Source of the DNA: Gyrodactylus bullatarudis | Lineage: Eukaryota > Platyhelminthes > Monogenea > Gyrodactylidea > Gyrodactylidae | Length of the DNA stretch: 38,594 bases | Assembly: GCA_012064415.1 (NCBI GenBank) | Contig: SSNU01000305.1 | Location: forward strand, 1-38,594 | Direction of reading: 5' to 3' | Shown: in pieces, positions 22,530 to 32,570 of the stretch | Layout of the letters: the number at the start of each line of letters is the position of its first letter | Position numbering within the stretch: the first letter of the stretch is position 1 | Notes under the pieces: model-generated | Told to the model about the DNA's origin: nothing | The model's input: the letters and a program-made list of their open reading frames with translations, nothing else | The model's database searches: none | Position numbers and translations under genes: made by a program

Positions 22530-22705
22530 TCTGGCGTGTGGCGTAGTGGTATCTCTCTCACCTCTCATTCGGACCCCTTTACTCTCGGTCCTAGGTTCAA
22601 ACCCTCCCACACCGGGCACATTGAACACTCTCTACCTGTTCCCTTATTTGTACAAATCCTTTCTATGAATAAATATAAACGTTTCAATTTCAAAAAAAAA
22701 AAAAA
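22530..22705 (+). mobile_element. tRNA-derived SINE, copy 2
   Basis: The head carries tggcgtagtggtatctctct (A-box region) and aggttcaaaccctcccacac (B-box region, 3' arm of the terminal stem). A tail of about 75 bases follows and ends in a 14-A run. It lies in a minus-strand LINE. The flanking words aaggactt (left) and aaaaactt (right) rejoin to the LINE's own sequence, so they probably are the target-site duplication. The first bases (tctggcgtgtgg) are altered from the consensus gcccggtgtgg. Confidence 0.85.
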
Positions 22706-22832
22706 CTTAGAGTAATCAATTTTTAGCCTGATGTGAGACATGATCAATTTAAGATTGGTCAAGTCATCACAATCAGATAATTCATATTTTGAAAAAATTA
22801 AATTATAAAAAGATAATAAGTAATTCGGGTCA

Positions 22833-22995
22833 NNNNNNNNNNNNNNNNNNNNNNNNNNNNNNNNNNNNNNNNNNNNNNNNNNNNNNNNNNNNNNNNNNNN
22901 NNNNNNNNNNNNNNNNNNNNNNNNNNNNNNNNNNNNNNNNNNNNNNNNNNNNNNNNNNNNNNNNNNNNNNNNNNNNNNNNNNNNNNNNNNNNNNN
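22833..22995. other. Assembly gap (run of N)
   Basis: About 163 undetermined bases inside a LINE copy. The two sides are parts of the same minus-strand element, so the missing bases are probably LINE coding sequence. Translations across it are meaningless. Confidence 0.95.
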
Positions 22996-23146
22996 TTAGA
23001 GAGAGAATAAGACTCCGAGAATTTTTTGACTAAAAAGGCATATCTCCGGACCCAAAGAGGGTTAAGACCTGAGACCGAGATTAATGCATTATACGAGTCG
23101 ATATGAGGGAATAGAGAATGTAAGAACCTATATTGAACTCGTTCAA

Positions 23147-23235
23147 TGGTTTTTTTTGTTAGATAAAGCCTTATATTGAAATATAAATATAAAATAATGT
23201 GTACAAAATAAATGTAAGTTAATCTGATCAATAGA
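23147..23235 (-). mobile_element. Very short LINE 3' end inserted within another LINE
   Basis: The signature terminus ttttttttgttagataaag lies at about 23151-23170, followed by a 3' UTR end of some 65 bases. It interrupts the coding sequence of the host LINE between LNNAQ and IERVQYRF, which are contiguous in the copies at 25.1 kb. Insert and host are on the same strand. Confidence 0.7.
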
Positions 23236-23694
23236 ATGAAATAAATCTGGTTAGGCACTGAGCGTTGTTTAAATTAGGTAAAAGAGGGAAAATATAGTCA
23301 AAAAGTGGAAAAACCAGTGATTTGTAAGCTTTTAGTTTTACATCACTGGATTTAGAGAATTTCTTAATAGAATAAATAATGGTATTAATTCTAGGGAGAT
23401 TAAAAAGTGGATTTAATTTTAAACTAGACGATATACTGAAACCTAGGTCCGAAGTTAAGGAGACAATTTCTCCAGGAAGCAGAAGCGATTCCAAGAGGGT
23501 TGCAGGGAGACCAGATTGGAGCAACATACAAAAAATAAATACAAGGTTTTTATAAAGTCCATAACGTTCAACTGATCTTGATCTACAAGCAGATGAAGGC
23601 AGCACACAAACCCAATGTATCTCAGCAGAATCCGGTTTAACGAGCACTTTTAGTATCAGCTGTTCAAAAAGGGAACTAGGAAACAGAAATCAGT

Positions 23695-23735
23695 AAGGTG
23701 AGAGAGATACAACTACGCCAAACTAGGCAACATAA
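23695..23735 (-). mobile_element. SINE head fragment
   Basis: Read on the minus strand, gcctagtttggcgtagttgt and atctctctcacc match the first 35 or so bases of the SINE. The rest of the SINE is missing, so it is truncated at its 3' side. Confidence 0.6.
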
Positions 23736-23814
23736 AAGGTCTCATTATCAGAAGAGTTATTCAGTCAAATAAAGATTAGAGTATATTTTATGAATATATT
23801 TTTCCTCTCTTACC

Positions 23815-24400
23815 CAATTTAAACTAATCTCAGTGTCTAACTATTGAACGAGTTCAATATAGGTTTTTACATTCTTTATATCCTCATATTAACTCGTACA
23901 ACGCACTAATATTGGTCTCTGGCCTTAACCCCCTCTGGGTCCGGAGATTTGCTTTTTTAGTCAAAAAATTCACAGAGTCTTACTCTCTCTCTAATAATAA
24001 TTATCATCTGAGAAATTCTAAATATGACCCGAATTACCTATTATCTTTTTATAATTTAATATATTTTTATAACATGATTGAAAAAAAATTTAAAATATCA
24101 GAATGCAATGATTTGACCAATATTAAGGCAATCATGATGCATATTAGATCTAAATTAGATTATACAAAAAGTCTACTTTATCTTCAATAATTCCAGAATG
24201 ATTTAGTGAAATTTCTTGAAGGGCTTATATAGTCATTATGTTATTTTTTATATCTCTTTTATGAAACCTTTTTTCGGAAATTGAATTTATTTATTGCCAA
24301 CTTATCCAGATAACATTGAATTTATTTTGTACATCCTTGTACAGAACCTATCTTTTTTTATTTATTTTGTATATAATTAGTTTTAAATAAATATTGTCTA
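23815..24400 (+). mobile_element. LINE copy, 5'-truncated
   Basis: Translation is nearly intact from IERVQYRFLHSLYPHINSYN through LNPLWVRRFAFLVKKFTESY, NNNYHLRNSKYDPNYLLSFY and MHIRSKLDYTKSLLYLQ to the stop. A 3' UTR of about 200 bases follows and ends tattgtctaacaaaaaaaaa at 24385-24404. Only the last third of the reverse transcriptase protein is present. Confidence 0.85.
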
Positions 24401-24404
24401 ACAA

Positions 24405-24776
24405 AAAAAAATTTAATTTTTACAAAATATGAATTATCTGATTGTGATGACTTGACCAATCTTAAATTGATCATGTTTCACATCAGGCTTAAAATCGATT
24501 GCTCTAAGTCTTTGCTTTATTCCTATCTTCATTAACCAGATGATTTTCGAATTTCTTGCAGACTCTAGTTCCCAGGCTTTCCTATTGGTCAAATATTTAC
24601 AACTCGAGAGCCTTTACCTTATTTATGACTTGACATTTTATCTTTTTATAATTGTACAGATCAATCTATCCATTTTATTTATTGTATTTTATTTCTATTT
24701 GTACAAACAGATTTCGTTATAATTTGTATTTATATTTTCAATTCAATATAAGATTTTTTTCTAACAAAAAAAAGAG
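24405..24776 (+). mobile_element. LINE copy directly downstream of another
   Basis: It starts within the coding end (YLSDCDDLTNLKLIMFHIRL, then KIDCSKSLLYSYLH and stop) and keeps a full 3' UTR ending tttttttctaacaaaaaaaa at about 24757-24776. It begins immediately after the A tail of the preceding copy and in the same orientation. Confidence 0.8.
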
Positions 24777-25075
24777 TAAAGAAGAGTTTTTGTGTAGTCA
24801 AGCTTTGACCTTAGGTGAGACATAATAGATCTCAAATCAAAAAGGTTATCACAATCCTTTAAGGAAAACTTAATTTCTAGATAATTGTAATATTTGAGAA
24901 GAAAATTTATATGAATATGAGGGTTTTCTTAAGGAGAGTAATTCTTAATTTCAGGCGAGGAGAGTGAAGCGAAAGTTTTTACAATAAAAGCTGTTCTTCC
25001 AAGCCAGACTGGGTCCAAACCAGATATAGCAATAAGATAATTATGAGAGTCAATCGATGGAAATAAATGTTAATG
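24777..25075 (-). mobile_element. LINE fragment in inverse orientation
   Basis: Minus-strand translation gives HLFPSIDSHNYLIAISGLDP, VWLGRTAFIVKTFASLSSPE and RSIMSHLRSKLDYTKTLLYS. It ends before the protein's normal stop and lacks a 3' tail. It adjoins the A run of the plus-strand copy on its left and a plus-strand copy on its right. Confidence 0.75.
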
Positions 25076-25079
25076 TTAC

Positions 25080-25880
25080 CAAGAAATTGTCTCCTTAACT
25101 TTAGATCTGGGTTTCAGTATGTCATCTAATTTAAAAATTGATCCTCTTTTTAACATTTCTAGAATTAATACTATAATATATTCTATTAGAAAATTCTCTA
25201 AATCCAGTGACGTAAGACTAAAAGCTTACAAGTCATTGGTATTTCCTCTTTTTGACTATATTTTCCCTCTTCTACCTAACTTGAATAATGCTCAATCTTT
25301 AACAATTGAGCGGGTACAATATAGATTTTTACATTCTTTATATCCCCACCTGGACTCGTACAATGCACTCATCTTGATCTCAGGGATTAACCCTCTCTGG
25401 GTTCGTAGATAAGCATTCATAGTTAAAAATTTTCTGAGTCCTATTCCGTTTCTGAGAATAATTATAACCTAAGGAATTCTAAATATGAATCTAATTACTT
25501 ATTATCAACTTTCAACGCTAGTAAGTTAAAATATAAATTGTCTGATTGTAATGACCTGACTAATCTTAAATCTGTCATGTCACACATTAGATCTAAATTA
25601 GATTACTCTAAGTCTTTACTTTATTCATACCTCCATTAACTAGATGATTTTCGTTTTGATTGCAGCCACTAGTTTTTCATATTTTATAACCTTATGATTA
25701 GTTATCATAGATTACTAATCTCATTCGCCAATTTGATGAATCCGATAGAACATTTTTTTAAAATTTATACATCATTTTTCATTTATTTTGCTTTGAACGA
25801 AAACCTCTATAAAGATTACTTTATTATTTTGTAATTATCAATTTTATAAGAAATATAAGAAATTCGTCTAACAAAAAAAA
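25080..25880 (+). mobile_element. LINE copy, longest coding remnant on the plus strand
   Basis: The plus strand encodes the RT C-terminal part from SLTLDLGFSMSSNLKIDPLF through INTIIYSIRKFSKSSDVRLK, LVFPLFDYIFPLLPNLNNAQ and IERVQYRFLHSLYPHLDSYN to INPLWVRR, where a stop (taa for a Tyr codon) ends the frame. After frameshifts the end, HTLD/SHIRSKLDYSKSLLYS, is still visible at 25565-25640. The 3' UTR ends cgtctaacaaaaaaaatg at about 25865-25882. A stretch of some 200 bases, 25455-25660, is almost identical to 27425-27620. Confidence 0.85.
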
Positions 25881-25990
25881 TGTTATAAAATGAACAAATG
25901 GCAATGAAATGAGAAACTCTAGTGTCTGAAAGCAAATCATTAATCATGAGGCATGACTAATTTAAGATCATAAAGGTTATCACAATCCGT
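25881..25990 (-). mobile_element. LINE 3' UTR fragment, inverted
   Basis: The minus strand reads LINE words: ggattgtgataacc, ttaaattagtcatg and gctttcagacactagag. It abuts the tail of the plus-strand copy tail-to-tail and lacks its own tail. Confidence 0.65.
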
Positions 25991-25999
25991 AATTTTTTT

Positions 26000-26170
26000 T
26001 TGAGAATATCTTATTGAAGGAATTTAATAAAAAATTAGATTTAAATTTAGCGATAAATATGACTTGTCTAATTGGGACAACCTCAACTCGATAAAAAATA
26101 TTATGAAACATATCCGATCTAAAACCGACTACACCCACTCTCTCCTATATCCTGACCTTCATTAAGTAGA
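26000..26170 (+). mobile_element. LINE fragment, diverged subfamily
   Basis: The frame reads NWDNLNSIKNIMKHIRSKTD then YTHSLLYPDLH and a stop. The residues differ from the main cluster (NIMKHIRSKTDYTHS), close to the copy at 20.64 kb. No tail is seen. Confidence 0.7.
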
Positions 26171-27179
26171 AACTACCAGGTACAATTAAATCTTTTAGAT
26201 TTACCTACTAAATCCTCTAATAAGTTCTAAAATTGCATCCTTTTTCTAATCTCAAATCCGGATGCAGTTAGTTCTCACTGAATAACTTAATGGATTTTCC
26301 TTACAAAACTGTAATTTTATTATATTTTACCTAGTTACTTCCAAGTAGATAAGATAACTTGAATAATTTTGGATAAATCTGTGTAAAAAAATTATTTCAC
26401 TGAGCAAAATGAGATATTTTTCAAATTCTCATAAGAATGATTTTTGTCTTTATTGATTATGATTTCTACTTTTATTCTACGAGAATGTCACGTTACTCTT
26501 CAACATGAACAAGACGATGTTACCAAGTTACATATTGGAAATAACTGATCTCTTGCCATCTCATGGCTAAACTTCAGAGACACTCTTATGGGATATGTGA
26601 GCAATAGGGGAAATGTGTTAACATGATTTTATAGAAACCTGATAATTACTAGTTTTGTTTCCCATCAAATCTATCAGTGTTGCTATGCAACGTATACTGT
26701 GAGAGTTGAATTTCTTGTCTCTTCTCTTTTTCTTGTACATCCTTGGACTAATGTGTGAATCTAGTCCAAGTTTATGAGTGAGTTTATGAAACATGAAATT
26801 CTAACTGTTGGAATGAAAAATTGATCAATTAGATACTGACCACGAGTATAAAAAACATTAAAAATTCATTCATTTTTGATCAGAAAATACATGAGTCAAA
26901 AAAGAAATCATTTTTTGACTTTCTTCTCAAATGCAAACCATCCTCATTTGTGGATTAATCTCTTCGAATTTTCAATTTAAAATTTTTGCTACAATGAATT
27001 ACGGTTATTATGGTAATTTCATAATAAACAAAAATTAACTTTTGAATTCAAAAAGTTTCTCAAGAATACCAGACAACCTAATATAGAATCGTGTCCATAC
27101 AACTGATATTTCTTAAAAAGAACAATTTCAATTAATAATACTGCAATATATTCACGAGAATAGGATTTTCAATCGAACC
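26171..27179. other. Intergenic DNA between LINE copies
   Basis: No gene or RNA recognised; AT-rich DNA without an open frame of interest. Confidence 0.45.
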
Positions 27180-27728
27180 TGGAAAAATTGTCTTCTCAAC
27201 TTCCGACCTGGGTTTCAGTATCAACTCCTTCTTGAAAATAGACCCATTTTCTGGTCTGCCAAGAATAAAGCCACATATTTTAGTTATAAAAAAATTCTCG
27301 CTTTCCTCTAATGTAATCCTTAAAGCTTATAAATCACTTATTCTTCCTCTATTTGATTATATCTTTCTTATTTGCATTTATAGTTAAAAAAATTCATGAG
27401 TCTTATTCTATTTCTAAGAATAATTATAACCTAAGGAATTCTAAATATGAATCTAATTACTTATTATCAACTTTCAACGCTATTAAGTTAAAATATAAAT
27501 TGTCTGATTGTAATGACCTGACTAATCTTAAATCTGTCATGTCACACATTAGATCTAAATTAGATTACTCTAAGTCTTTACTTTATTCATACCTCCATTA
27601 ACTAGATGATTTTCGTTTTGCTTGCAGACACTAGTTTTACATTTTTTAAATGAGAACCTCTACAAAGATGATATTTATTTGTAATTAATATTTTATTGAA
27701 ATATATGGGATTTTTCTAGCAAAAACAA
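27180..27728 (+). mobile_element. LINE copy with internal deletion
   Basis: Coding begins STSDLGFSINSFLKIDPF, and runs to LKAYKSLILPLFDYIF. It then jumps straight to AFIVKKIHESYSISKNNYNL, so about 210 bases present in the 25.1 kb copy are missing here. The end SHIRSKLDYSKSLLYSYLH and a shortened 3' UTR follow, with a slightly altered terminus tttttctagcaaaaacaaa. From 27425 on it is nearly identical to the copy at 25455-25660. Confidence 0.8.
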
Positions 27729-27769
27729 ATCTTACCTAAAATTAATAACTCTCAATGTTTGGAAATGGA

Positions 27770-27905
27770 AAGGATCCAATATTAGCTATTCTCGATGAAT
27801 TTGGGAATTCATAATTTTTACAAAAATCTATTTTTTCATTAAGGTATCGATATTTTTGAAAGATTTTTTGGTAACTGATTCAGAATGTAAACTTTTACTC
27901 AAATG
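27770..27905 (-). repeat. Dispersed repeat R, second good copy
   Basis: Read on the minus strand, it carries gaatcagttaccaaaaaatc, atttttgtaaaaattatga and attcccaaattcatcgagaa, closely matching 3171-3290. The two copies are some 24 kb apart. It lies between two LINE fragments. Confidence 0.7.
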
Positions 27906-28079
27906 TGGAATGTAAATCTAATTTTATTAAATTCCTTCAATAAAATATTCTCAAAATACAAATTATCTGATTGTGAGAACCTGACTGATCTTAAATTAGT
28001 CATTTCTCACATTAGATCTAACCTGGATTATTCCAAGTCTCTGCTCTACTCTTATCTCCATTAATTAATTCAAAATTTA
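27906..28079 (+). mobile_element. LINE fragment, left of the foldback element
   Basis: The frame reads YKLSDCENLTDLKLVISHIR then SNLDYSKSLLYSYLH and a stop. LINE 3' UTR sequence picks up again at 29137 on the far side of the foldback element (gattaatgatttgctttcag) and runs to about 29355, where it ends ataagatttcgttgtaataa. The foldback element therefore probably inserted into this LINE, though I cannot see a clean target duplication. Confidence 0.65.
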
Positions 28080-28207
28080 GCGCACTTTAAAGGTGTTATT
28101 CTAAAAGTAGAGCATATTTTTCAAATTAATTGCAGATTGCAAAATAAATAAAATACCTCCTCTATTCGTCTAATTAGTAATGAAATATTTATTAGATTAA
28201 TTAAATT

Positions 28208-28343
28208 GCCCGGTGTGGCGTAGTGGTATCTCTCTCACCTCTCATTCGGACCTCCACACCGGGCACATTGAACACTCTTTCCCTGTTCCCTTATTTGTAC
28301 AAATCATTTCTATGAATAGATATTAAAATTTAAAAATAAAAAA
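28208..28343 (+). mobile_element. SINE copy 3, with internal deletion
   Basis: The head gcccggtgtggcgtagtggt is perfect, but about 30 bases including the B-box are missing, so cattcggacc joins directly to tccacaccgggcac. The tail ends in degenerate A-rich sequence. Without the B-box it should not support strong pol III transcription. It sits in the left arm of the foldback element. Confidence 0.85.
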
Positions 28344-28913
28344 TTATACTATTTTTTCAAACTGAATTTGTAAGGTTTACTGGGGTTTATTTTAATTAAC
28401 CAATACTCTGGTAATTGTTTTTCGATCCTGAATAAGATTGTACCAATCAGAATTTGTTATTTTCAATTATAATCTAGCTTTCTCTGTGGACTCTTCATTT
28501 CTAATGGACACACCAAAGTTTATCTCCCTTCAAAAGAGATGTTATGAGTTATTCTAGGGATTTTTCACAAAACATGTACTATTCATAAAACATGGAATTG
28601 TCAAATTATTAATTCAATTGACAAAGATCATTGAAAAGAAACTCAGGCAGATCAGGATCAAATTTTTAGCAGCGAAAATTATGTAGAATCATTTGTTTAA
28701 TTTACTTATTTTGAACCATTAAAGTTTTCTTAACATTCAGGACAGAAAGTGTATTGCTTAATTAAAATAAACCCCAGTAAACCTTAGATTGAAAAAAATA
28801 GTTTAATTAATCTAATAAATATTTCATTACTAATTAAACGAATAGAAGAGGTAAATAACCTTTTTAACATGAATAATTTTTATTCTGCAATCTGCTAATT
28901 CTGGCATAATTTT

Positions 28914-29069
28914 GCCCGGTGTGGCGTAGTGGTACTCTCTCACTACTCATTCGGACCCTAGGTCAAACCCTCTCACACCGGGCATATTGAACACTCTTTC
29001 TCAGTTCTCTTAATTGTACAATATTTAATTTTTTCTGTATATAAATATAATGTTTCGATTTCAAAAAAT
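28914..29069 (+). mobile_element. SINE copy 4
   Basis: The head gcccggtgtggcgtagtggt is intact; the middle is shortened but keeps a B-box-like ctaggtcaaaccctc and the 3' arm cacaccgggca. The flanking words gctaattctggcataatttt (left, ending at 28913) and gctaattttgggataaattt (right, from 29083) look like an aged target-site duplication. It sits in the right arm of the foldback element. Confidence 0.85.
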
Positions 29070-29136
29070 TTCAAAATATACGCTAATTTTGGGATAAATT
29101 TGAAAAATATGCTCTACTTTTAGAATAACAGTGCGC

Positions 29137-29365
29137 ATGATTAATGATTTGCTTTCAGACACTAGAGTTTCTCTTGAACCATTACTTTCACTTCATTGTC
29201 ATTTATTCATTTTATAACAATAAAAAACCACAAGAACCAGAATTATTTCATTCTATCGACCAGATTGACTTGCATTTATTTTCTACAAATTACAGTGAAT
29301 TCTCTAATGATTGTACATTTTTATATTTCAATATAAGATTTCGTTGTAATAAAAAGATGTTCAAA
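29137..29365 (+). mobile_element. LINE 3' UTR right of the foldback element
   Basis: Contains gattaatgatttgctttcag and acactagagtttctc, also seen inverted at 25881-25950, and ends with atataagatttcgttgtaat, a decayed form of the family terminus. The 90-codon frame across it is not a gene. Confidence 0.6.
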
Positions 29366-30980
29366 AGGATTTTTCCGCGGAAACTTTTTATAATTCAGTT
29401 ATCTTATTCATATTAATGCTATCTTAACATCATCATTTTTGAATGAATTGAAAATTTCTATAAACTCAAACCTATGATAGTCTAATGATTTAACCACATT
29501 CTCTTGGTTAGTCTACTAAATTAAGTTGATAAAAATAAACCTATGAAGGAAAAATAAACCTGATAAAGTTTATTGTCACAAATGTCAGATCTGTTGGCGC
29601 CTCTTATAAGAGCTTTGATTAGTTTCTTATCAAAATTAATCTCACGTTCAGGAAAAAAAAGAGAATTTCTTCATGATTGCATTGATAACCTTATTTATAT
29701 ATAAGGAACACACACTTATCTAGTTGTACAAGGCTTATCTATTTTTAATTTGACAAATAAACTAACTCAATAGTTTCCCAGCTATTTCAACGTGATAGAA
29801 CAAGAATATTCAATATCTATCAAAATTTCCTGAATATTTTTTGGAAACCGATTCCTGAAAAATAATTCTTGATTTCTCTTACACCTTGATGTAAATAAAT
29901 AATTTTCAATCAACAAATTATGCCAACTCTATATCTAAAATTTCTTCGCTTTTCTCCAAATAGATTTATATATTATTATTAATATATTTTTCTCTTATAT
30001 CGGTGAAAGTGGGACTTTTGCAAAATTTTTTGAGACTTTGCAAAAAAGATATTTCTATAAAAATTATAAATTCCCAGATTCATCGAGAATAGATAGTGAA
30101 AATAGAACTCTAGTAAACGATATCTAAATCAATAAGATGACTAAAATATGATTATTCGTGTTGCTACTTATAAATGTAAGTAATTAGAGATGTATAAGAT
30201 TTAAGACTTAAAACTTTGATCGAGTTTTTCATGCCTTTTCATATGGTACGAAACTAAGGCTTCATGAGGCACAAACTCAAATGCTGAACTTTTTTGGACT
30301 TTATGTTGTTTTAGTCGTGAAATGATTTTCAGGATCCCAATAAGAAGAGGAAATTTTTTTGAATTCCATGATGAAATGAGGTTAGAAGTTGTTGAAATAA
30401 TAAAAATTAGAAAAATATTAATTTCACCAAAATTATGCCGTTATGAATTAAGAATTTTGGAAATGACTCAATTTTTCCTTTTATCAACCTTTGAGCTCAA
30501 AATTCAAATCAATTATGAAGATTTAAAGCTATTCGATTTCGGATCATCAATAGACAAAGGATTCGAATTTGGCAAAGGAAGATAACAGAAATTCGTCATC
30601 ATTGTGGGAAATCGAAAAATCAACAATGTACATCGAATAACGTATAATTCCTGAAATCAATACAATAGATAGCTAACTAAATCTAAATTGAACTTTCTTC
30701 TTTAGTTGCCGTCAATAACAAAATGTGCGTAATTTCTGATTAATTTAAAAATCAGACAAGAAAATTTGATTTTATAATCAGAATATTATTCTCATGTTGA
30801 TTCTGCTATGAAGTATAGAGATTTTCGAGATTGTTTAATTGTCTTTCTGCATTTGATCAAAGAATTTGTAAATCCTGCAATTCCGATAAATTCCAGAGCC
30901 AAATACTAGATTCAAAAATTTAATGTTACTTTATTAATTTACTGAAAACCTCCGGTTCCGATTGCTCCGCATTAAGTAAG
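29366..30980. other. Intergenic DNA with a repeat R copy and a doubtful small ORF
   Basis: A repeat R relative lies at about 30000-30095 (ttcccagattcatcgagaat). A 40-codon frame at 29582-29704 begins MSDLLAPLIRALISFLSKLI and looks amphipathic, but it has no supporting context. The 87-codon frame at 30322-30585 contains LFDFGSS, which recalls a kinase DFG, but no other kinase motif surrounds it. Confidence 0.35.
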
Positions 30981-31846
30981 ATGAAGGAAGAGCTTGAAAA
31001 AATCAAAATGCAATGTTCAGAAAACCACAAACACCGGGATATTTTCAAACCATTTTTGGCAACTCTATATAAATCTTATGTAATTTAATGATCTTTATCA
31101 AAATTTAAATCATACAGTTTGATAATCCACTATATCTTGAATGTTTGAAAATATTATATAAAGAAGGAAAGAAATGTTTTGCTGTAACATACATAGTTTG
31201 TCGAGCTATATTACGAAACATGACACTTGTAAGGTTATATTAATTCTAATCAAATTAGGAACAAGGAATTATTTACGGTGAAACGTACGATCCAAAAGTT
31301 ATGAAGATTTATTTTTATTTTCCAAAGTACATCATCGTATTTGTGAGAAATAAGAGGAGGCATTTTATTCGTGAAGTTAACATTTTGAAATTGAACAAAC
31401 TTGGATTCCTATATGATGGTCCAGATGCCACTTATAATCTGTATGCTGCAATAGTGAGTAGTACTCAGTGAGTACTAAATTATTAGTTAATAGCTCACGT
31501 TTCATTTCAAGTCATTACCAAAGCTGTGGTTTAAGAATCATATTAAATTTTGGATATTCTTTTAGATAAGAAATAAAACTAACAAGAATTTATGTAAGCA
31601 TTGCATTAACTTTTGATGGCCTATAAAATGTCATAGATTGGACCCAGTTTTAATTTTCCTTCAAGTGATGAGTTGAAAGACTTGAGCACTCACCAAAACA
31701 CCTTGGTAAAAATTTCATCTGAAATACTTGATAAAAAATATATTTTTGCCATCTCACTAACTATAATGAACGATGTTCAATCTGATAGGTTTATACACAT
31801 TCCATATTTATGCCTTCCATATAAATATAGTATTTACCCTGTCTAA
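30981..31846 (+). CDS. Four-exon gene of unknown function (204 aa)
   Basis: Exons 30981-31079, 31118-31228, 31259-31453 and 31637-31846 join in phase 0 at every GT-AG junction. They give 33 + 37 + 65 + 69 residues and a stop. The first two introns are only 38 and 30 bases, the third 183. The protein starts MKEELEKIKMQCSENHKHRD and has a basic, aromatic middle (YFYFPKYIIVFVRNKRRHF, then REVNILKLNKLGFLYDGPDA). It ends RFIHIPYLCLPYKYSIYPV. I see no signal peptide, transmembrane segment or known domain. Exons are too short to stand out alone, but consistent phase and balanced composition argue for a real gene. Upstream exons are possible, as I cannot see a promoter. I do not recognise the family. 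Confidence 0.65.
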
Positions 31847-32570
31847 AAATATTTTTTCTATAATGACATCACCGGGTTCAAAGTTATAAAGTATTAAATT
31901 TATAAATTTTGAAATAAAATTTATTACAGCAAGGGATTTATTTCAATGATCTAAAACTACAACGTTGTTCGCTTGCTACCTGACTATGTTGTCTTCTGGC
32001 TTGTATTGGACCAATACTATTGGTCTATCTGTAGAATTAAAATGGGGAGAGAAACTTGTAGTACAGTCGTGGACAGAACTGGTGGAGTAAGCCATTCCGA
32101 CGAAAATAAAGCGGCATATACCACGAAAAGATTTTGCAAGAAATCCATTGGTGGTATTATTTTGTTCGAAAATTAATGTTTAGGGCCGCAAAATTTTTAT
32201 GGGTCAAAATTGATTACTTTAGAGGTTAATACTGACTTTCTTAAAAAATGAAAATAAAAAATTTCTACAAAATCCCTTCTCTCAAAAGTCGTTTTACACC
32301 ATATTTACTTAAAAGTAGTATTGTAATAAGTCATATTTCGATATATAGGAACACATTTAAGACCTTGTGGATCTAACTTCACAAAATACCTAGCTGAAAA
32401 GGGCCTCAGTAGAAAGACAAATAAATTCTGATTATTATAGTATTTATTAATTGGTAAGATGAATCCGTATAAATTATACCGAAAGAAGAAATTCATGAAT
32501 TTATGAAAAATTGAACCGTTTTGGATTTACCAGTCAGAAAATTACACACTTTTAATTTTAGAAAGATTTT
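31847..32570. other. Intergenic DNA with an inverted shared motif
   Basis: A 67-codon frame at 31973-32176 includes VVDRTGG. Its DNA motif cgtggacagaactggtggag (about 32068-32087) recurs in reverse complement at about 34406-34425. No gene is supported. Confidence 0.35.

Larger units (their letters stand above)
22440..23647 (-). mobile_element. LINE copy with RT C-terminal coding, gap and nested inserts
   Basis: On the minus strand, 23480-23265 encodes GEIVSLTSDLGFSISSSLK, then INTIIYSIKKFSKSSDVKLK and LVFPLFDYIFPLLPNLNNAQ, the region after the catalytic core of a LINE reverse transcriptase. Coding resumes at 23145-22996 with IERVQYRFLHSLFPHIDSYN and LNPLWVRRYAFLVKKFSESY. The assembly gap follows, then 22833-22706 holds the LDYSK-type end and 22530-22440 the last codons and 3' UTR. 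Two younger insertions split it: a short same-strand LINE 3' end (23147-23235) and a plus-strand SINE (22530-22705). The reading frame is nearly intact where not interrupted, so the copy is fairly young. Confidence 0.8.
28080..29136. mobile_element. Foldback element carrying a SINE in each arm
   Basis: Long terminal inverted repeats start gcgcact and share gttattctaaaagtagagca. Left arm 28080-28412, right arm 28748-29136. After removing the SINE at 28208-28343 from the left arm and the SINE at 28914-29069 from the right arm, the arms align through ctattcgtctaattagtaat and aggtttactggggtttattt. The 335-base centre has no reading frame. A 70-base segment (28411-28480, ttttcgatcctgaataagat) also occurs at 33216-33284. 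No transposase; non-autonomous. Confidence 0.8.

Noticed and set aside
22530..22620. A functional tRNA gene
   Set aside because: A- and B-box words are present, but the sequence is repeated with a common tail and A run, and does not form a standard cloverleaf, so it is a SINE.
22527..22762. ORFs on both strands over a SINE as genes
   Set aside because: They translate the tRNA-derived SINE and LINE sequence; no protein is expected.
22789..23010. ORFs running through the N gap
   Set aside because: They are open only because undetermined bases cannot form stop codons.
30322..30585. A kinase exon suggested by LKLFDFGSS
   Set aside because: No catalytic loop, APE or glycine loop in any nearby frame, and the sequence resembles repeat-associated DNA around 8.3 and 20.4 kb.
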